NCBI GenBank assembly: GCA_964019165.1
Contig: OZ025282.1
Coordinates: forward strand, 772,001 to 836,000
From: Mastigias papua
Lineage: Eukaryota; Cnidaria; Scyphozoa; Rhizostomeae; Mastigiidae
Direction: 5' to 3'
Length of the DNA: 64,000 nucleotides
The position numbers and the translations under genes were made by a program. How positions within the stretch are numbered: position 1 is the stretch's first letter; each line of letters opens with the position of its first letter. The notes under the pieces are model-generated. The model made no database searches. It saw only the letters and a list, made by a program, of their open reading frames with translations, and had not been told where the DNA came from. Below are positions 33,366 to 64,000 of this stretch, in pieces.

Positions 33366-35382
33366 TTGTGCTATTTACACAAAATTAGGAGCAGTTCCTT
33401 GTAAATTTATCAGTCGCACCTCATACGGTGTTGTTAGGAACACTGGTCTCCTACCACACAACTCTCACTTATGGCTGCAAGAAGTCGGTAATGCACACCG
33501 CCGGTCAAACCACGTGCCCCACCTCGGCTGGTGAGCAAAAGTTGGGCTTTAATCTGCTTTAAGATAACTTTTAAGTAGTTAGATATAACACTGAAATCAG
33601 AAACAGATCTGATGCTCTTCACAAAGAAGGCCTTGAAAATCAACCTGACCAAGAAGACAATATAGAAGACATCTGGCGTACAGTGAAAGAGAGTGTTATA
33701 ACAGCAGCAAATGAGACTCTCCCTTTAAGAACAGAAAGGAATAAACAAACGTGGATGACTGTGGATGACTGAGGATATCCTAACCAAGATGGACGAATGG
33801 AAAGTTTGCAAAATCTTGATAGAAACAAATATAATTAGTTAAACAAATAAATAGAAAAGAAAGGCAAGTGAAATTGGTTATATGCTCAGGTTAGATGTGA
33901 AGAAACAAAAGAACTAGAAAGACGTCATAAATCAAAAGAACTGCACAATAGAGTCATAGAATTATGGCACAACAAAAAGAGTAGCAATAACAGTGTATGC
34001 ATAATTGAAAGAGCAGGAAATCTCCTCTTCGAGGAGGAAGAAATAGTTAAAAGATGGGAAGAGTATATTACTGAGCAATATGATGACAATAGAGCTGATA
34101 TGCCTCTCAATTTACAATAACAACTGAAAACAGCATATTACGAGAAGAAAAACGGAAAGTCACATCTGCAATGAAAAATGGTAAAGCACCTGGGCCGGAT
34201 GAAATATCAGCTGAAATGCTAAAAGCTCTAGATGAACACAATATCACAAAAATAACAAAACTCTATAATATCATATACAACAGAAGGGGTATATACCAAC
34301 TGAACAAGAAAAGTACATTTTTAAACCACTACCTAAAAACCCAAAAGCACAAGACTGGACATGGTTTAGAACCATAAGCCTTGTGCGTCGTCATTAAACT
34401 CTTACTAAAGATCACACAACAAGGTATAGCAAACAAAATTGATCAAGAATGCAGTATTCCAGAGTGGGTTTAAACCTGGTATGGGTTCAAGAGAAGGAAC
34501 ACGTAATTTACGAACAAACCTTGAATGAGCAACAGAAGTGCAACAAGTAAGTGTACGATGTTTTATTGACTATAATACAGCATTTGATTGGGTTAACCAT
34601 ACCAAAATAATAGAATGTTTGAAAGAACTACAACACCTGATGAATACTGTAGACAAACAGAGAAAAGAATATGGAATGAATGTGAATATAGAAGAAAGCA
34701 AAAGTGATAGTTTTAACTAAGAAAGAAGTTGTATCGAATTCCAAGATAACAATAGAAGAGAGAGCAATAGAACAGGATAAGAAATTAACATACTTTGGTT
34801 ATTTAATAACAGACAATGGCAAATGCGATAGTGAAATAAAAAGAAGAATATAAATAGCAAGAAGAGCATTCAACAACATCTCAAAAACTATAACATCAAA
34901 GAATCAAAGAAAATGAGTATATCAACCAGACTGAGACTAATTAAATGCTATGTGTGGTAAAAAATACCTATGATGCAGAAACTTGGACGGTATCAAAACC
35001 ACTTACTGACAGAATAAATGACTTTGAGATGTGGACAAATAGGAAAATGCTAAGAATTTCATACACCCATCATAAAACAAGTGAAGAAATCCTGAACATG
35101 CTAAATACTCAATGGCAATTGCTACCAATCATAGTCAAGCGAAAATGTCAATATTTTGATCAAATGTCAATAGTTTGATCACATATTAAGAGAAAGCGCA
35201 CTACAACGTCAACTGCATGAAAGAGAGATCAATGGTAAACACAGCAAGGGAAGACCAAGAGTCACATAGATGAACATCATACGACAAATTAATAAGAACA
35301 GCAAAAAACGTCAAAAATTTACATGCATGACATTCAACGCGCTAAAAACATTCGATACGCTATGATGATGATTGACACAAAC
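33366..35382 (+). pseudogene. RTE-like LINE inserted in unit B
   Basis: Plus strand, with many stops and shifts. Recognisable blocks are an endonuclease/RT linker (RTVKESVITAANETLP), MKNGKAPGPDEISAEMLKAL (the 'K-PG-D-I--E' block), RCFIDYNTAFDWVNHTKIIE (RT motif A), KKLTYFGYLITDNGKCDSEI, and a C-terminal 'HEREINGKHSKGRPRV' type block. The end has ATGATGATGATT, like RTE 3' tails. Alignment of its flanks with unit A places the insertion between GTCTTAATTAGTT and AATTCCTATGAAA. Confidence 0.88.
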
Positions 35383-35647
35383 AATTCCTATGAAAACATC
35401 ACCATGATTGCACACCTGGCACCATCAAAACCTATCAGATGAATTTATGCAAACACGCTTTTATGCATGTACACTAATTACAGCAATCAACATATGATGA
35501 ACCCACTGTTTGTGCTTCGGTGTTCTCATTCATACGCACATTTCCAGACAATCATAATATCTTTGGTGAAATCAGAGATGATTATCAATAACCAGTGTAT
35601 TCGTAAGTTTCCAATGGTACGAAGTGATTTTTTAACTATTTCAGACC

Positions 35648-37725
35648 ATGGGCACAACTGAGCATCATCAGTTCATTTGTGTTAGTTTGCTAGCCAACAT
35701 GCTTGCATCAGTACTTGGAATGACTTCTCGACAAGGCTTCTTCACAAGTCTTGATGGGGACTTTTCCGAAGTAAGCTCATCGAAAACAGTCGTCCTCAGG
35801 ACTATGGACGCACCTAGTGACCTGGCCTGCTCTCAGAAGTGCTTTGCAGACAATAAATGTGCATTCAAGTCATTTGACACAATAACAAAGACATGCGAGT
35901 TATACCAATCTATCTCTGTTGCCAGGATCAGGCAAAGAGTTCAAATAAGCAAAAAGGTTACGGTAGGTTCCAACAAATTTTAATAGCAACAGAAATTAGC
36001 AGCCAAGGGATTTATCTATGAGAAAATGCAAAAGGCATAAAAACTTGTAGTAATCCGGTACAGTTTTTAAGTATTTTGAGAGGAACTGTAATTGATAGCA
36101 TAAATAATTCCTGCGAATGAAATAATTCAGATTGTAGCTTGAAAGTTCTGACCTGATCTTTTGGTCCGTCATCTTTCAATGCGAGTTCAGATGGGAAGCA
36201 ATGATGGGTCGACGGAAGAATCAGGTCAAATATTCTCAGGTCAGGTCGTATTCTCAGCTAGATTTGCTAGTGATTTCTAGAGTTAAAGTAAATTTTGTTG
36301 AGTTGAAAGTAGAAAATCTCTGGGCTTGGAAACATATTCGAATTCTCAAGATGTACAATAAGGAGAACCAAGCTTTAACATTCAACAGTGTCAAGATGAG
36401 AACATCTGTTTAAGTTTCCTAATTCTGCTTTGCATCTTTATTCCCCTACATTCTGTTTTTCTGATATCCTGGGAGTTGGAAATTTCTCTTAGGATAACCC
36501 CTAGGAATACACGAATTGCTTAGTAGCTATACAGAACTCCACTATGTAAAATAGATAGTCATCACTGATGTTTTCCAGGCAAAGAATGCATGTGATACAA
36601 AGGACTGTGGAGAAAGATGCAAATGCAGATCGCTACTTGGTACGGAGGAGTACTCGTGTGATTGTCATATTGAGGGTAAGATTCTCATTTAATGCAAGTA
36701 GAATGCTGTAAAAGCAGCCATATTGAAATACAAGCATGGGTAAATGTAAGCCGATTGGATATATAAAAGCTTACATATTCATACTGCTCAAAGTAAATTT
36801 ACTGGCTGAATTTCAGTGCCATAAAGTTCGCTAATTTAAGTTCTTAGTTCCTACAACTGAATAACAATATTGGAGAGGACAATGTGATCTGCTCAAAACT
36901 TTAACTAGTTGTGTCTCATCATATGTGAACTTATAGTTTCTTCTTTCCTTTGCAACATTTAGCGACTTATCAAAGTTTAATTAGATCTATCCATTATTAA
37001 TAATTCCTTCTATTCATACATGGCAGGCCGGCCAAGTCTATACCTTTGATACTTATTTGAATCATTTACAGCCAATAACGACAGTTTGCTTAAATCTTTC
37101 TTCCAAAGGTTTGAATAAAACATCATCAGATTATGTCCACAATAACTGCAAGGAAGCACTGGCAGCAAATGGTGATGCCAATGGCAGCTACCTTGTTCAG
37201 CCTATGTTAAAAAGAGGTGCAATTTCAGTTGTATGTGAAATTGACAAGGATAATATAAGTTATGCGGTGTTCAATCATGATAAACAGGACGAAGTAACTG
37301 TGGAAGGCAGAACAGACGACTGTGGAAGTAACGTATTCAAATTGCAATATTTCACATTATTCGATTCCATCCTTTTAGTTATGAACGTCTCTAGTCATTG
37401 TCAGCAAAAAACTTCAGCACATTGCAAGAATGTTTGGTTTATACACAGAGATTGTACATGGCTGCTTGGAAGAAGCAACACTAAGCTGAGTTTTTGGGGC
37501 GGTGGACCACAGGATGGGAAAGGATGCGCTTGTGGTATCACAGGAACTTGCAGCGACCCGGGTCGAGTATGCAATTGTGGCCGAGAAGATGGGAAGTGGC
37601 AATCTGATGAAGGATATGTAACAAAAAAAGATGTTTTACCACTAGCTGGCATCAAGATTGGGGATGTAGCCAATAGAACTGAAGCTGTGATTTTCACTAT
37701 TGGACCGTTGAAATGCGTCTTCTAA
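35648..37725 (+). CDS. secreted PAN/EGF/fibrinogen-like (CNTNAP-type) protein, copy B
   Basis: Same gene structure as copy A: exons 35648-35962, 36579-36675 and 37037-37725, same phases, 366 residues. Exon 1 lacks two codons after Met-Gly. Other changes are few: His/Gln and Thr/Arg in exon 1, Val/Ile at the end of exon 2, and about ten in exon 3 (for example GNSGEA to ANRTEA near the end). All cysteines of the PAN, EGF and fibrinogen-like parts are kept, so both copies look functional. Exons and intron 2 are almost identical to copy A, unlike intron 1 and the flanks. The LINE lies about 270 bp upstream of the ATG and may affect expression. Confidence 0.85.
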
Positions 37726-38249
37726 ATAAGGAAGACAAATTTCCTCCCGGACAGAGTCAGACCCTTAGCACTATACTGAATAAAAGTCTACATGTTACTA
37801 ATGGGACTTAACAGATAGCATGAAAATTAATCATACGGTAATAATGATAACTAGTCGCACTTGGTATGCAAATAAATTTGGAGATGGTTTCACATACAAT
37901 CATAATATTTCATTTTGTAGTTGCTTTTTGCTCCTATACCTAACTGTCCTATCTGAGGGATTTGGTTGATGATCTTGAGGAGAATTTCCTTCTAATAGAT
38001 CTATAGATATAAGTATTTCATATAACAGCTATGTGCATATTGGTATGATACAGCTCAATCATTGAGTTCACTCGGAGATTTTAATACTCAAGCTAGAGCC
38101 GTAGTGGAGAGCATATTTTAGGAAAGGCGTGGCGTTAACCAGAAGGGTGTGGTTTAAGATGTACATAAATAGAACGAACATGACATAGATATTCAAACTG
38201 CCTTAGTGGTCACCTAGCAACGCAAGTACTAATAATCACTTCAAAACAG

Positions 38250-38293
38250 CAACACACAAACACACACAAACACACACACAAACACACACAAAC

Positions 38294-38376
<83 letters not shown>

Positions 38377-38411
38377 AACACACACACACAAACACACACA
38401 AACACACACAA

Positions 38412-38445
<34 letters not shown>

Positions 38446-38487
38446 ACAAACACACACACAAACACACACACACAAACACACACACAA

Positions 38488-38562
<75 letters not shown>

Positions 38563-38577
38563 AACACACACACACAA

Positions 38578-38608
<31 letters not shown>

Positions 38609-38623
38609 AACACACACACACAA

Positions 38624-38672
<49 letters not shown>

Positions 38673-38764
38673 CAAACACACACAAACACACACACAAACA
38701 CACACAAACACACACACAAACACACACAAACACACACACAAACACACACAAACACACACATACA

Positions 38765-38805
<41 letters not shown>

Positions 38806-38866
38806 CACACACACACACACACACATACAAACACACACACAAACACACACAAACACACACACACAA

Positions 38867-38910
<44 letters not shown>
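38250..38910. repeat. CA-rich compound microsatellite, about 660 bp
   Basis: Irregular mixture of (CA)n and ACAAACAC steps with a few ACATAC units, then ATATATATG to about 38930. The three 220-235-codon minus-strand frames here (Cys/Val/Phe/Leu only) are artefacts. Confidence 0.97.
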
Positions 38911-38916
<6 letters not shown>

Positions 38917-38934
38917 GTCAATATATATAAACTA

Positions 38935-39400
38935 ATTCCAAGGCACATCCACTAAGTATATAAATTGCAATAAAAAGAATAAACTAAAAATACACTTGTC
39001 TTTTGAGCAAACGTTTCGATTAGAATCTTAACCAGTACTAAACTTACAATGACTTGGGCCTGCTTAAATTACCTACATAACAATGGGGTCACACTGGATA
39101 TTACCTAAGGGGGGCCACATGATATATACAGAAGCCATTACAGGAAAGGGGCCGAAGCTGTGGAGTAAGAAACAAAGGAAGATGATAGAGAGCATATGAG
39201 GTGATACAAAGAGTGCGAGAAGTGTGAAGAAAAGAAGAGTAGATGCTGAATAGACGCTAAATGGACAAAAGAGACAAAAGAGGTAAAGCGCGATGTCAAG
39301 TTTGCAGTTATATGTCAGAGGGTAGCAGTTTTAAATGTAATGTTTCAGGTAGGGAGTATGATATAAATAGTGATCTTACTTGCAATTCTTCAGGGGTAGT
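38935..39400. other. repeat-derived spacer
   Basis: The first 120 bp (CCACTAAGTATATAAATTG, then AAACGTTTCGATTAGAATCT and TAACCAGTACTAAAC) is a diverged relative of the hairpin repeats at 22.2, 43.2 and 62.3 kb. The rest shows nothing recognisable. Confidence 0.4.
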
Positions 39401-39459
39401 GTATTTACTAGGCTGGGCCCACATGGATTAGGAATCTGAAATGAAAGAGGAGGACTACT

Positions 39460-40250
39460 TATGGAATTGCGTAAACAAATAAAATTATGTATCTACAATT
39501 CCTGCTATAAAAACCATCCTAGGAGACATTGGAAATTGAAGAGCCCGGAAGATTGCGTTAGGAATCAGGTAGATTTTATAATTAGTAGGAAATGGTTTAG
39601 GAATGCTATGAAAAATGCAAAGCAGCACCAGGTGCAGACTGTAATAGTGATCATGTACCTGTTGTTTGCCAAATAAGTCAACGTGAAGAAACTTATAAAG
39701 AAAAGAAAAAATTCGAAGCTGCATAATTAATCTGGACAAAAGGATATAACATAGGAGTTAAGAATAGATCTGAGGTTCTACAAACATACGGAAATATAGA
39801 TTCTCTCTGGCAGCATACGAAAAATTATATCATTGAAGTGGCCCAATGAATTCATCCCATCAAAACAAATTGAAAGCAAATGGAACAAGAACTCTAAATT
39901 TGTGCATGAGAAGATCAAAGAGGCTACAGGCAAATCATTGTGTAATAGGACTGGGTGCATCAAGGCCAAAGATGAGTCAATAATAATGGAACGAAAAGGA
40001 ATCCTTGTTAGGTGATCAAAAAAGGATTTATTTGAAGGTGAACGGGCAAATAACCCAGTTATCAAGACAAATGTTGATAGCCATACTATTCTTTGGGCAG
40101 AAGGGAATTAAAATTGTGAGAAGACGAACAGCAATGAGCCTCGAAAATATATCAATGGAAATGACTAAAAATCTTGACGGTTTAGAAATAGATATAGTAA
40201 CCCTGCTAATGAACATAAATATAAGAGAATAGAGATATTCCAAATGATTT
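39460..40250 (+). pseudogene. RTE-like LINE fragment, endonuclease end and linker
   Basis: Frameshifted plus-strand blocks: NQVDFIISRKWFRNAMKNAK, then in another frame AAPGADCNSDHVPVVCQI. The latter is the 'PGAD--SDH--V' signature at the end of LINE APE-type endonuclease domains. The later basic region is broken by stops. It may be the same insertion as 41190-41862, split by another repeat. Confidence 0.75.
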
Positions 40251-40349
40251 ATGTAAATCACTTTTCTTTGCCTTACCTAAAAAGCAAAGTACCACTGAAT
40301 ATAAATTATATCCTAAAATATCCCTGATGAGCCAAATTATTCTTAGGTG

Positions 40350-40725
40350 CCTAACTGACGCCCCCCTTATTCCAACCCCCATCCTATTAATTTTAAGTAG
40401 CTCCCACCCAAGATAATTTTTCCAGGGGATACTTTGGCGTGCAAGTACAAACTGTCATTAGAACTGTCACTAGAAAAATCACGCTGATGACGTATGTTTC
40501 ATTGATTAGTATTGCTCACATCTGTGATTTGATAACATAAATTATTTGTCGTGCTACACTTTATTACAGTTTGGTCATTCTGAAACCCCTCCGTTTATTT
40601 CAACCCCCGTTTATTAGATTTTTAGGATTTTTCCAACCCTCCATCTATTCTAACCCCCCCATCTATTTCAGCCCCCCATCTATTTCAACCCCCCATCTAT
40701 TCTAGCCCTCCTTCTACTAGGCACA
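40350..40725 (-). repeat. G-rich AATAAACGGGGG-type repeats (minus strand)
   Basis: Several minus-strand units such as GGTTGAAATAAACGGAGGGG and GAATAGATGGGGGGTT, matching motifs of the 22815-23342 MITE and 24426-24520. Poly-C runs on the plus strand occur at regular spacing. Probably the ends of a related DNA transposon. Confidence 0.6.
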
Positions 40726-41189
40726 CAAGAGTACGGGGATTCTTTTCAAAAATCCTAACAGTGCGCATGCGTAACAAGCTTAAGAGCCAATTACTTAAGA
40801 GTTTTCTGCCCGGCTAGCTGAGATGAAATTTATGCGCTATTATACTTACATTGAATTCGCGCCAACGCTCAATCGCCCAATGGAAAACTGATTTCTTATT
40901 TCATTGAACGTTTGGCAACCTACTGGAACCCAATGGAATTCAATAGTAGTTCTTTCAAAGCAGACAAGGGGAAACAATATACGACAATGGCCATTGGCAA
41001 TGGCTTTCATTTACAGAGAAAATTCCTCAAGTTCTGGACCATCAGAAATCACTTCAATGACGGAGGAGCCATTTAAAGCTTTAAACTTCGTGCTAATCTG
41101 TTATTGCCAGGACTGTACATAAAATGTGCGTGTCCAACTCTCAGCCCGGGCTGGAAAAAACAGCCATTACATGACGACTACAACATTAT
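40726..41189. other. spacer with an unassigned open stretch
   Basis: A plus-strand stretch at 40896-41068 is open for about 57 codons (ERLATYWNPMEFNSSS ...) and ends in TAA. It has no splice context or known domain. Nothing else is seen. Confidence 0.25.
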
Positions 41190-43172
<1,983 letters not shown>

Positions 43173-43179
43173 TATATAA

Positions 43180-43181
<2 letters not shown>

Positions 43182-43226
<45 letters not shown>
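43182..43226. repeat. (TA)n-(GA)n microsatellite
   Basis: A short TA run followed by about 13 GA units leading straight into the 43223 hairpin. Confidence 0.9.
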
Positions 43227-43231
<5 letters not shown>

Positions 43232-43348
43232 AAATTATACTTTCTTCTGTTGTAAACATTTCGATATATTATCTTCATCAGTACTTCTTCTGATGAAGAT
43301 AATATATCGAAATGTTTACAATAGAAGAAAGTATATTTTTGAATTCTC
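43223..43348. repeat. long hairpin, 59-bp arms, 8-nt loop
   Basis: Arms 43223-43281 and 43290-43348 are reverse complements with about three mismatches. The right arm begins CTGATGAAGATAATATATCG and continues AAATG, giving CTGATGA-stem-GAAA order. Sequence distal to the right arm (43349-43393) recurs inverted at 62563-62610. Confidence 0.9.
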
Positions 43349-43543
43349 TATGTTTTACTTATATACTAAGTTAGTGTGGCTTTGACTTATTATATATATA
43401 TAAATGTAAAACATAGAGGAATGGATTAGAAACATGAAACTTAAAGTTGCTACAGCGCGTTTTTGATCACTATTTTATTCTTATTCAAAGCTCTACGTAA
43501 GTATTGAGCACTTTATACAGGCCTAGGTTATCTGTATTACTAC

Positions 43544-43657
<114 letters not shown>

Positions 43658-44145
43658 GTATACATTGTTTATAGACAAAAATATGTTAAACAAGGTGAGG
43701 GAGCCACTCATAGCCCACGTCCAGACAAAGGGGACCTCAGAAATGAGCTAAAAACAATAAAAAAATGCAGTATCATGCTCTGTACCTATGTAGGCCATCT
43801 TTGAAAAAGATACAGTCTATGGATGTTCTGAATACTCTTGATATCAGTTTCCTCATATGTACAAGGTTAAATTAGAAATAATGCATAGAATGAACATTTA
43901 CCACTAGAAATTCTTTTTCTAAACATAGTAAATGGATAGTATGCTGTAAGGTGAAAAGGTTTGTCTCATTATGTAATAATTGTTTGCATCATAGTTTGAA
44001 ATAATCAACACTCTTGGACAAATGCATTCACCCTTAGTGCATTGAAAAGGAGATCGGATTCTGTTTTGGCTAATTCATTGGATACAAATAAAAGAATGAA
44101 TAAAATATAAAATCAAATAAGACATATGTACAATTAATTAAAAAA

Positions 44146-45989
44146 TCAAAATTCTTGAACCCTAACAAGAGGGATTGTTTTTGATGCTATACACTGATCA
44201 CAAACCCATTCTGCATTGTCCTCATTTGTCAGTAGTGCATACGCATCATTGCCCATTCCAGTACATATTCTGTGGTACCAATATGCACAACCAGCTTCAC
44301 AAAAAATGGCTTCGTCATTGTCATTTACTTCTTTACCACATGATCCACATGGAAATTGGACATGTTCACTTGGTTCTGGTCTTACAGGTGGCTCAAAATG
44401 AACTTTTTGTGGCTTAAAATGAAATAAAAACATTGAAATAAGATCTTCATATAACTCTGTCTATGGATATTAGACGCATCAGAATACTATCAAAAAAGTA
44501 AGACAATAACACTATTATTATTATTATCATTATTATATGGCATAAATGAGCATATCCACTACAAGTGTGGCTCTTCAGCTAAAAAAACTAAATACAGGTC
44601 TATTATTACAAAGTTAAAGCAATTACATGAAACAATAAGAATATTACAAGAGTCAAATCAATCAGTTAAAAAGGTTTTAGTTCTTTGAGTCCTTCGCTCT
44701 GTTCTGTAACACAAAACAAACAGACACCAAACATTAATGACAACAAAATGATGATGTCAAATTCTCAGAGTATTGGTCTTGATATTTGTCAGATAAAAAG
44801 GTTCAATTTCTACTAGCTCAAATTAGAGAGGATAATTAACTATCTGTACTTCTGTTAATGACTTGCCCTGACTTCCCAAACAGGCCTTGCCTGGAGCAAA
44901 ATGAACGTGCCCTAAAAAGGAGCTCCTTGAATAATTTAGGGGCTCTGTTTTGCACCCCTTATATGAATGCATACCTTTGACTTAACAAATCTGGGTGCTC
45001 CACATATTGTGCTCCATGCATAATCCTAGGTGCTCAATAGAGCACCTTTCTGAACAAGGCCTGCCCAAATATTCAGCACCAGCTTTTGTAAAATCACCAG
45101 TCAAACAGAGGCCCACAAAAAATAAATTTCTGCAGCTTAAAAAAATAAAACTACAATATAATAAACTTTGCTAGCTATATTGGAAAAAGAAAGCTATCAG
45201 ACATCAAAGAAATGTGCTTCTATCAAATATACATAAAAATTCTGCCCAATATCAATTAATACTAGAAGAAAAAAACTGGCTCAATATAATGACATGGTAT
45301 TTTTGGCCACTGAAATGACTGACTGAAGGTGGTTAGAAGATAATCATCTGTGTGAACCCATAACCAATAATTCGGTTTATTTTCCAGTTTGGAAGTCACT
45401 AGCCAACACTCTAATAGCTCCAATTGTAAGAACAAATCGAAAAACAGTTTCTTTGACATGTCAAAGAAACTGTTTTTCAAAGAGTATAAAATTCAGATCT
45501 GTAGATACTACCATGTGCAGAAACTGTGAATCAATCATAGCCGTATGTACAGTAGATATACAAGTCACTAAAACTAAACTACAAAGATAACAAAATACAT
45601 CAATACCTTGATATTAACTTTTTCCTTCTTCCCTGGCTTTGTTCTATTTTTCAATGGCTCTTTCTTTACCTTTTGTTTCCCTGTTCCATTCTTTAACTGA
45701 GAAAGCTTGTCGGCCATTAGATTCTTCTTTTTCTTAACTTTCTTTTTATCTTTGAACATGCCTTTCATAGGTTTGTGGCCATTTATATCATCGTTATCTT
45801 CAAAAATAACGGACAAATAGTAAGGGCTTAAGACACAAAGAGAAAACGAGCAGATTCATATGCACAACTAATTAACAGAGGCCCTTCGACACCATAGAAG
45901 CAAGCTATAAATTTCAATTGATCTAAAATGATGGGTTGGCAGATACCCTTTCTCTTGGCTTTAATGTTGTCTTTCTTCATTTTTGGCAT
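44146..45989 (-). CDS. PYGO: Pygopus-like PHD-finger protein
   Basis: Pygopus binds methylated histone H3K4 and BCL9/Legless in Wnt/beta-catenin transcription. Three minus-strand exons join in phase: 45989-45947, 45797-45607 and 44412-44146 (TGA), giving 166 residues. Residues 1-78 are strongly basic (KRK, KKKVKKKK), a likely nuclear signal. Residues 99-152 form a complete C4HC3 PHD finger (Cys100, 103, 116, 120, His125, Cys128, 149, 152). FPCGSCGKEVNDNDEAIFCE and ICTGMGNDAYALLT match Pygopus rather than generic PHDs. The N-terminal homology domain with its NPF motif is not seen, and the protein is much shorter than vertebrate PYGO1/2. It starts about 140 bp from FOCAD, head-to-head. Confidence 0.88.
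45443..45482. repeat. perfect palindrome in Pygopus intron 2
   Basis: ACAGTTTCTTTGA, then CATG, then the exact reverse complement TCAAAGAAACTGT. With flanking A and T runs it is about 38 bp long. It could extrude as a cruciform; no function is inferred. Confidence 0.8.
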
Positions 45990-46129
45990 GTCGTTCATTC
46001 AGCTCTTCAGGAGTTGAAAAGCTCAGGCTCTCCTGAAATATCCACGGAGCCAAACCAAACAACGCAAGCAACAGCAACACCATCCTACCTCAGTTTAGAG
46101 CAAGGCCTTCTGTGAACTAGAGGCTGCTA
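45990..46129. promoter_or_regulatory. bidirectional pygopus/FOCAD promoter region
   Basis: Only about 140 bp separate the two divergent start codons, so both genes must use this stretch plus adjacent sequence. On the minus strand an out-of-frame ATG at 46083 opens a 40-codon frame (MVLLLLALFGLAPW ...) that overlaps the pygopus start. If transcribed it would be an upstream ORF. No TATA box is evident. Confidence 0.55.
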
Positions 46130-63725
<17,596 letters not shown>

Positions 63726-64000
63726 GTGAGAACGGATTTAGGTCCTCATTGAATACAAGAATGTAGCCTCAAAAAACCTTAGAAGAGGTGCCTGTGTTTT
63801 GCAATGGTCTCAGTAAAGGGTCGATGTATTCCTTAACATCAGCAAGAGGGAAAAATGTATTTGCCATGCGCGGGAAAGCACAGGGAAACACAAATCAAGG
63901 CTCCATTTTATAATTGAGGCTGCGTTGTATACTGTGGTCTCACCTGAATAATAGTTGATATTGTTTTGTTGAAACTTTTAGCAGAAAGAGCAAAGAGCTC
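63726..64000 (+). other. FOCAD intron running off the window
   Basis: After the donor at 63725 (GATGAG|GTGAGA) no further exon is seen before the window ends. Confidence 0.6.

Larger units (their letters stand above)
31950..37990. repeat. segmental tandem duplication, unit B
   Basis: Partner of 26225-31500 in the same orientation. It carries paralogue B and an extra 2-kb LINE (about 33366-35382) absent at the matching site of unit A. It lacks the MITE at 26614-27196 and the long intron 1 of unit A. Confidence 0.85.

Noticed and set aside
38210..38948. three overlapping minus-strand ORFs of 222-235 codons
   Set aside because: Pure CA-type microsatellite with Cys/Val/Phe/Leu content.
45966..46083. 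minus-strand MVLLLLALFGLAPW ORF as the real pygopus start
   Set aside because: It is out of frame with the pygopus exons and stops after 40 codons; kept only as a possible upstream ORF.

Overview
The window looks like nuclear DNA from an early-branching animal, most likely a cnidarian. Genes are split into many short exons with canonical GT/AG junctions. Introns and spacers are AT-rich and full of miniature DNA transposons, dead LINEs, tRNA-derived SINEs and long (TA)n, (CA)n and (GT)n tracts. The recognisable proteins are animal ones: LARP6, a Rab11-FIP, CKS1/2, a CNTNAP/ficolin-like secreted family, Pygopus and focadhesin. Assignment to Cnidaria is inference; no rRNA or mitochondrial marker is present.

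Layout. (1) 1-759, minus: 5' exon of a LARP6 homologue, cut by the window edge. (2) 0.8-7.9 kb: gene-poor spacer with a Harbinger-like MITE, a tRNA-Ser-derived SINE and the first copies of a 'CACGC' MITE family. (3) 7,993-10,661, minus (start perhaps near 17,298): 3' part of a class I Rab11-FIP gene with half a C2 domain, a Sec5-like TIG domain and the Rab11-binding helix. Its introns carry a 2.9-kb hAT-like element and several MITEs. (4) 17.8-22.5 kb: an inverted pair of MITEs and LINE 3' ends. (5) 22,559-23,838, minus: complete three-exon CKS gene, with a small ORF diverging from it at 24,044. (6) 24.8-26.0 kb, minus: dead LINE with a reverse-transcriptase motif. (7) 26.2-37.8 kb: a tandem segmental duplication carrying two copies of a secreted PAN/EGF/fibrinogen-like gene; copy B has an RTE-like LINE in its 5' flank. 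(8) 38.2-43.7 kb: microsatellites, LINE fragments, a nested MITE and a 59-bp-arm hairpin. (9) 44,146-45,989, minus: compact three-exon Pygopus-like PHD gene. (10) 46,130-63,725, plus: 29 exons of focadhesin (FOCAD), open at the window end, head-to-head with the Pygopus gene across about 140 bp.

Exons were read by eye from splice sites, reading phase and remembered family motifs. In every multi-exon model the phases join without a frame break. The genes are not an operon. The two functional hints are the shared promoter between pygopus and FOCAD and the gene-conversion-like identity between the tandem secreted-protein genes.
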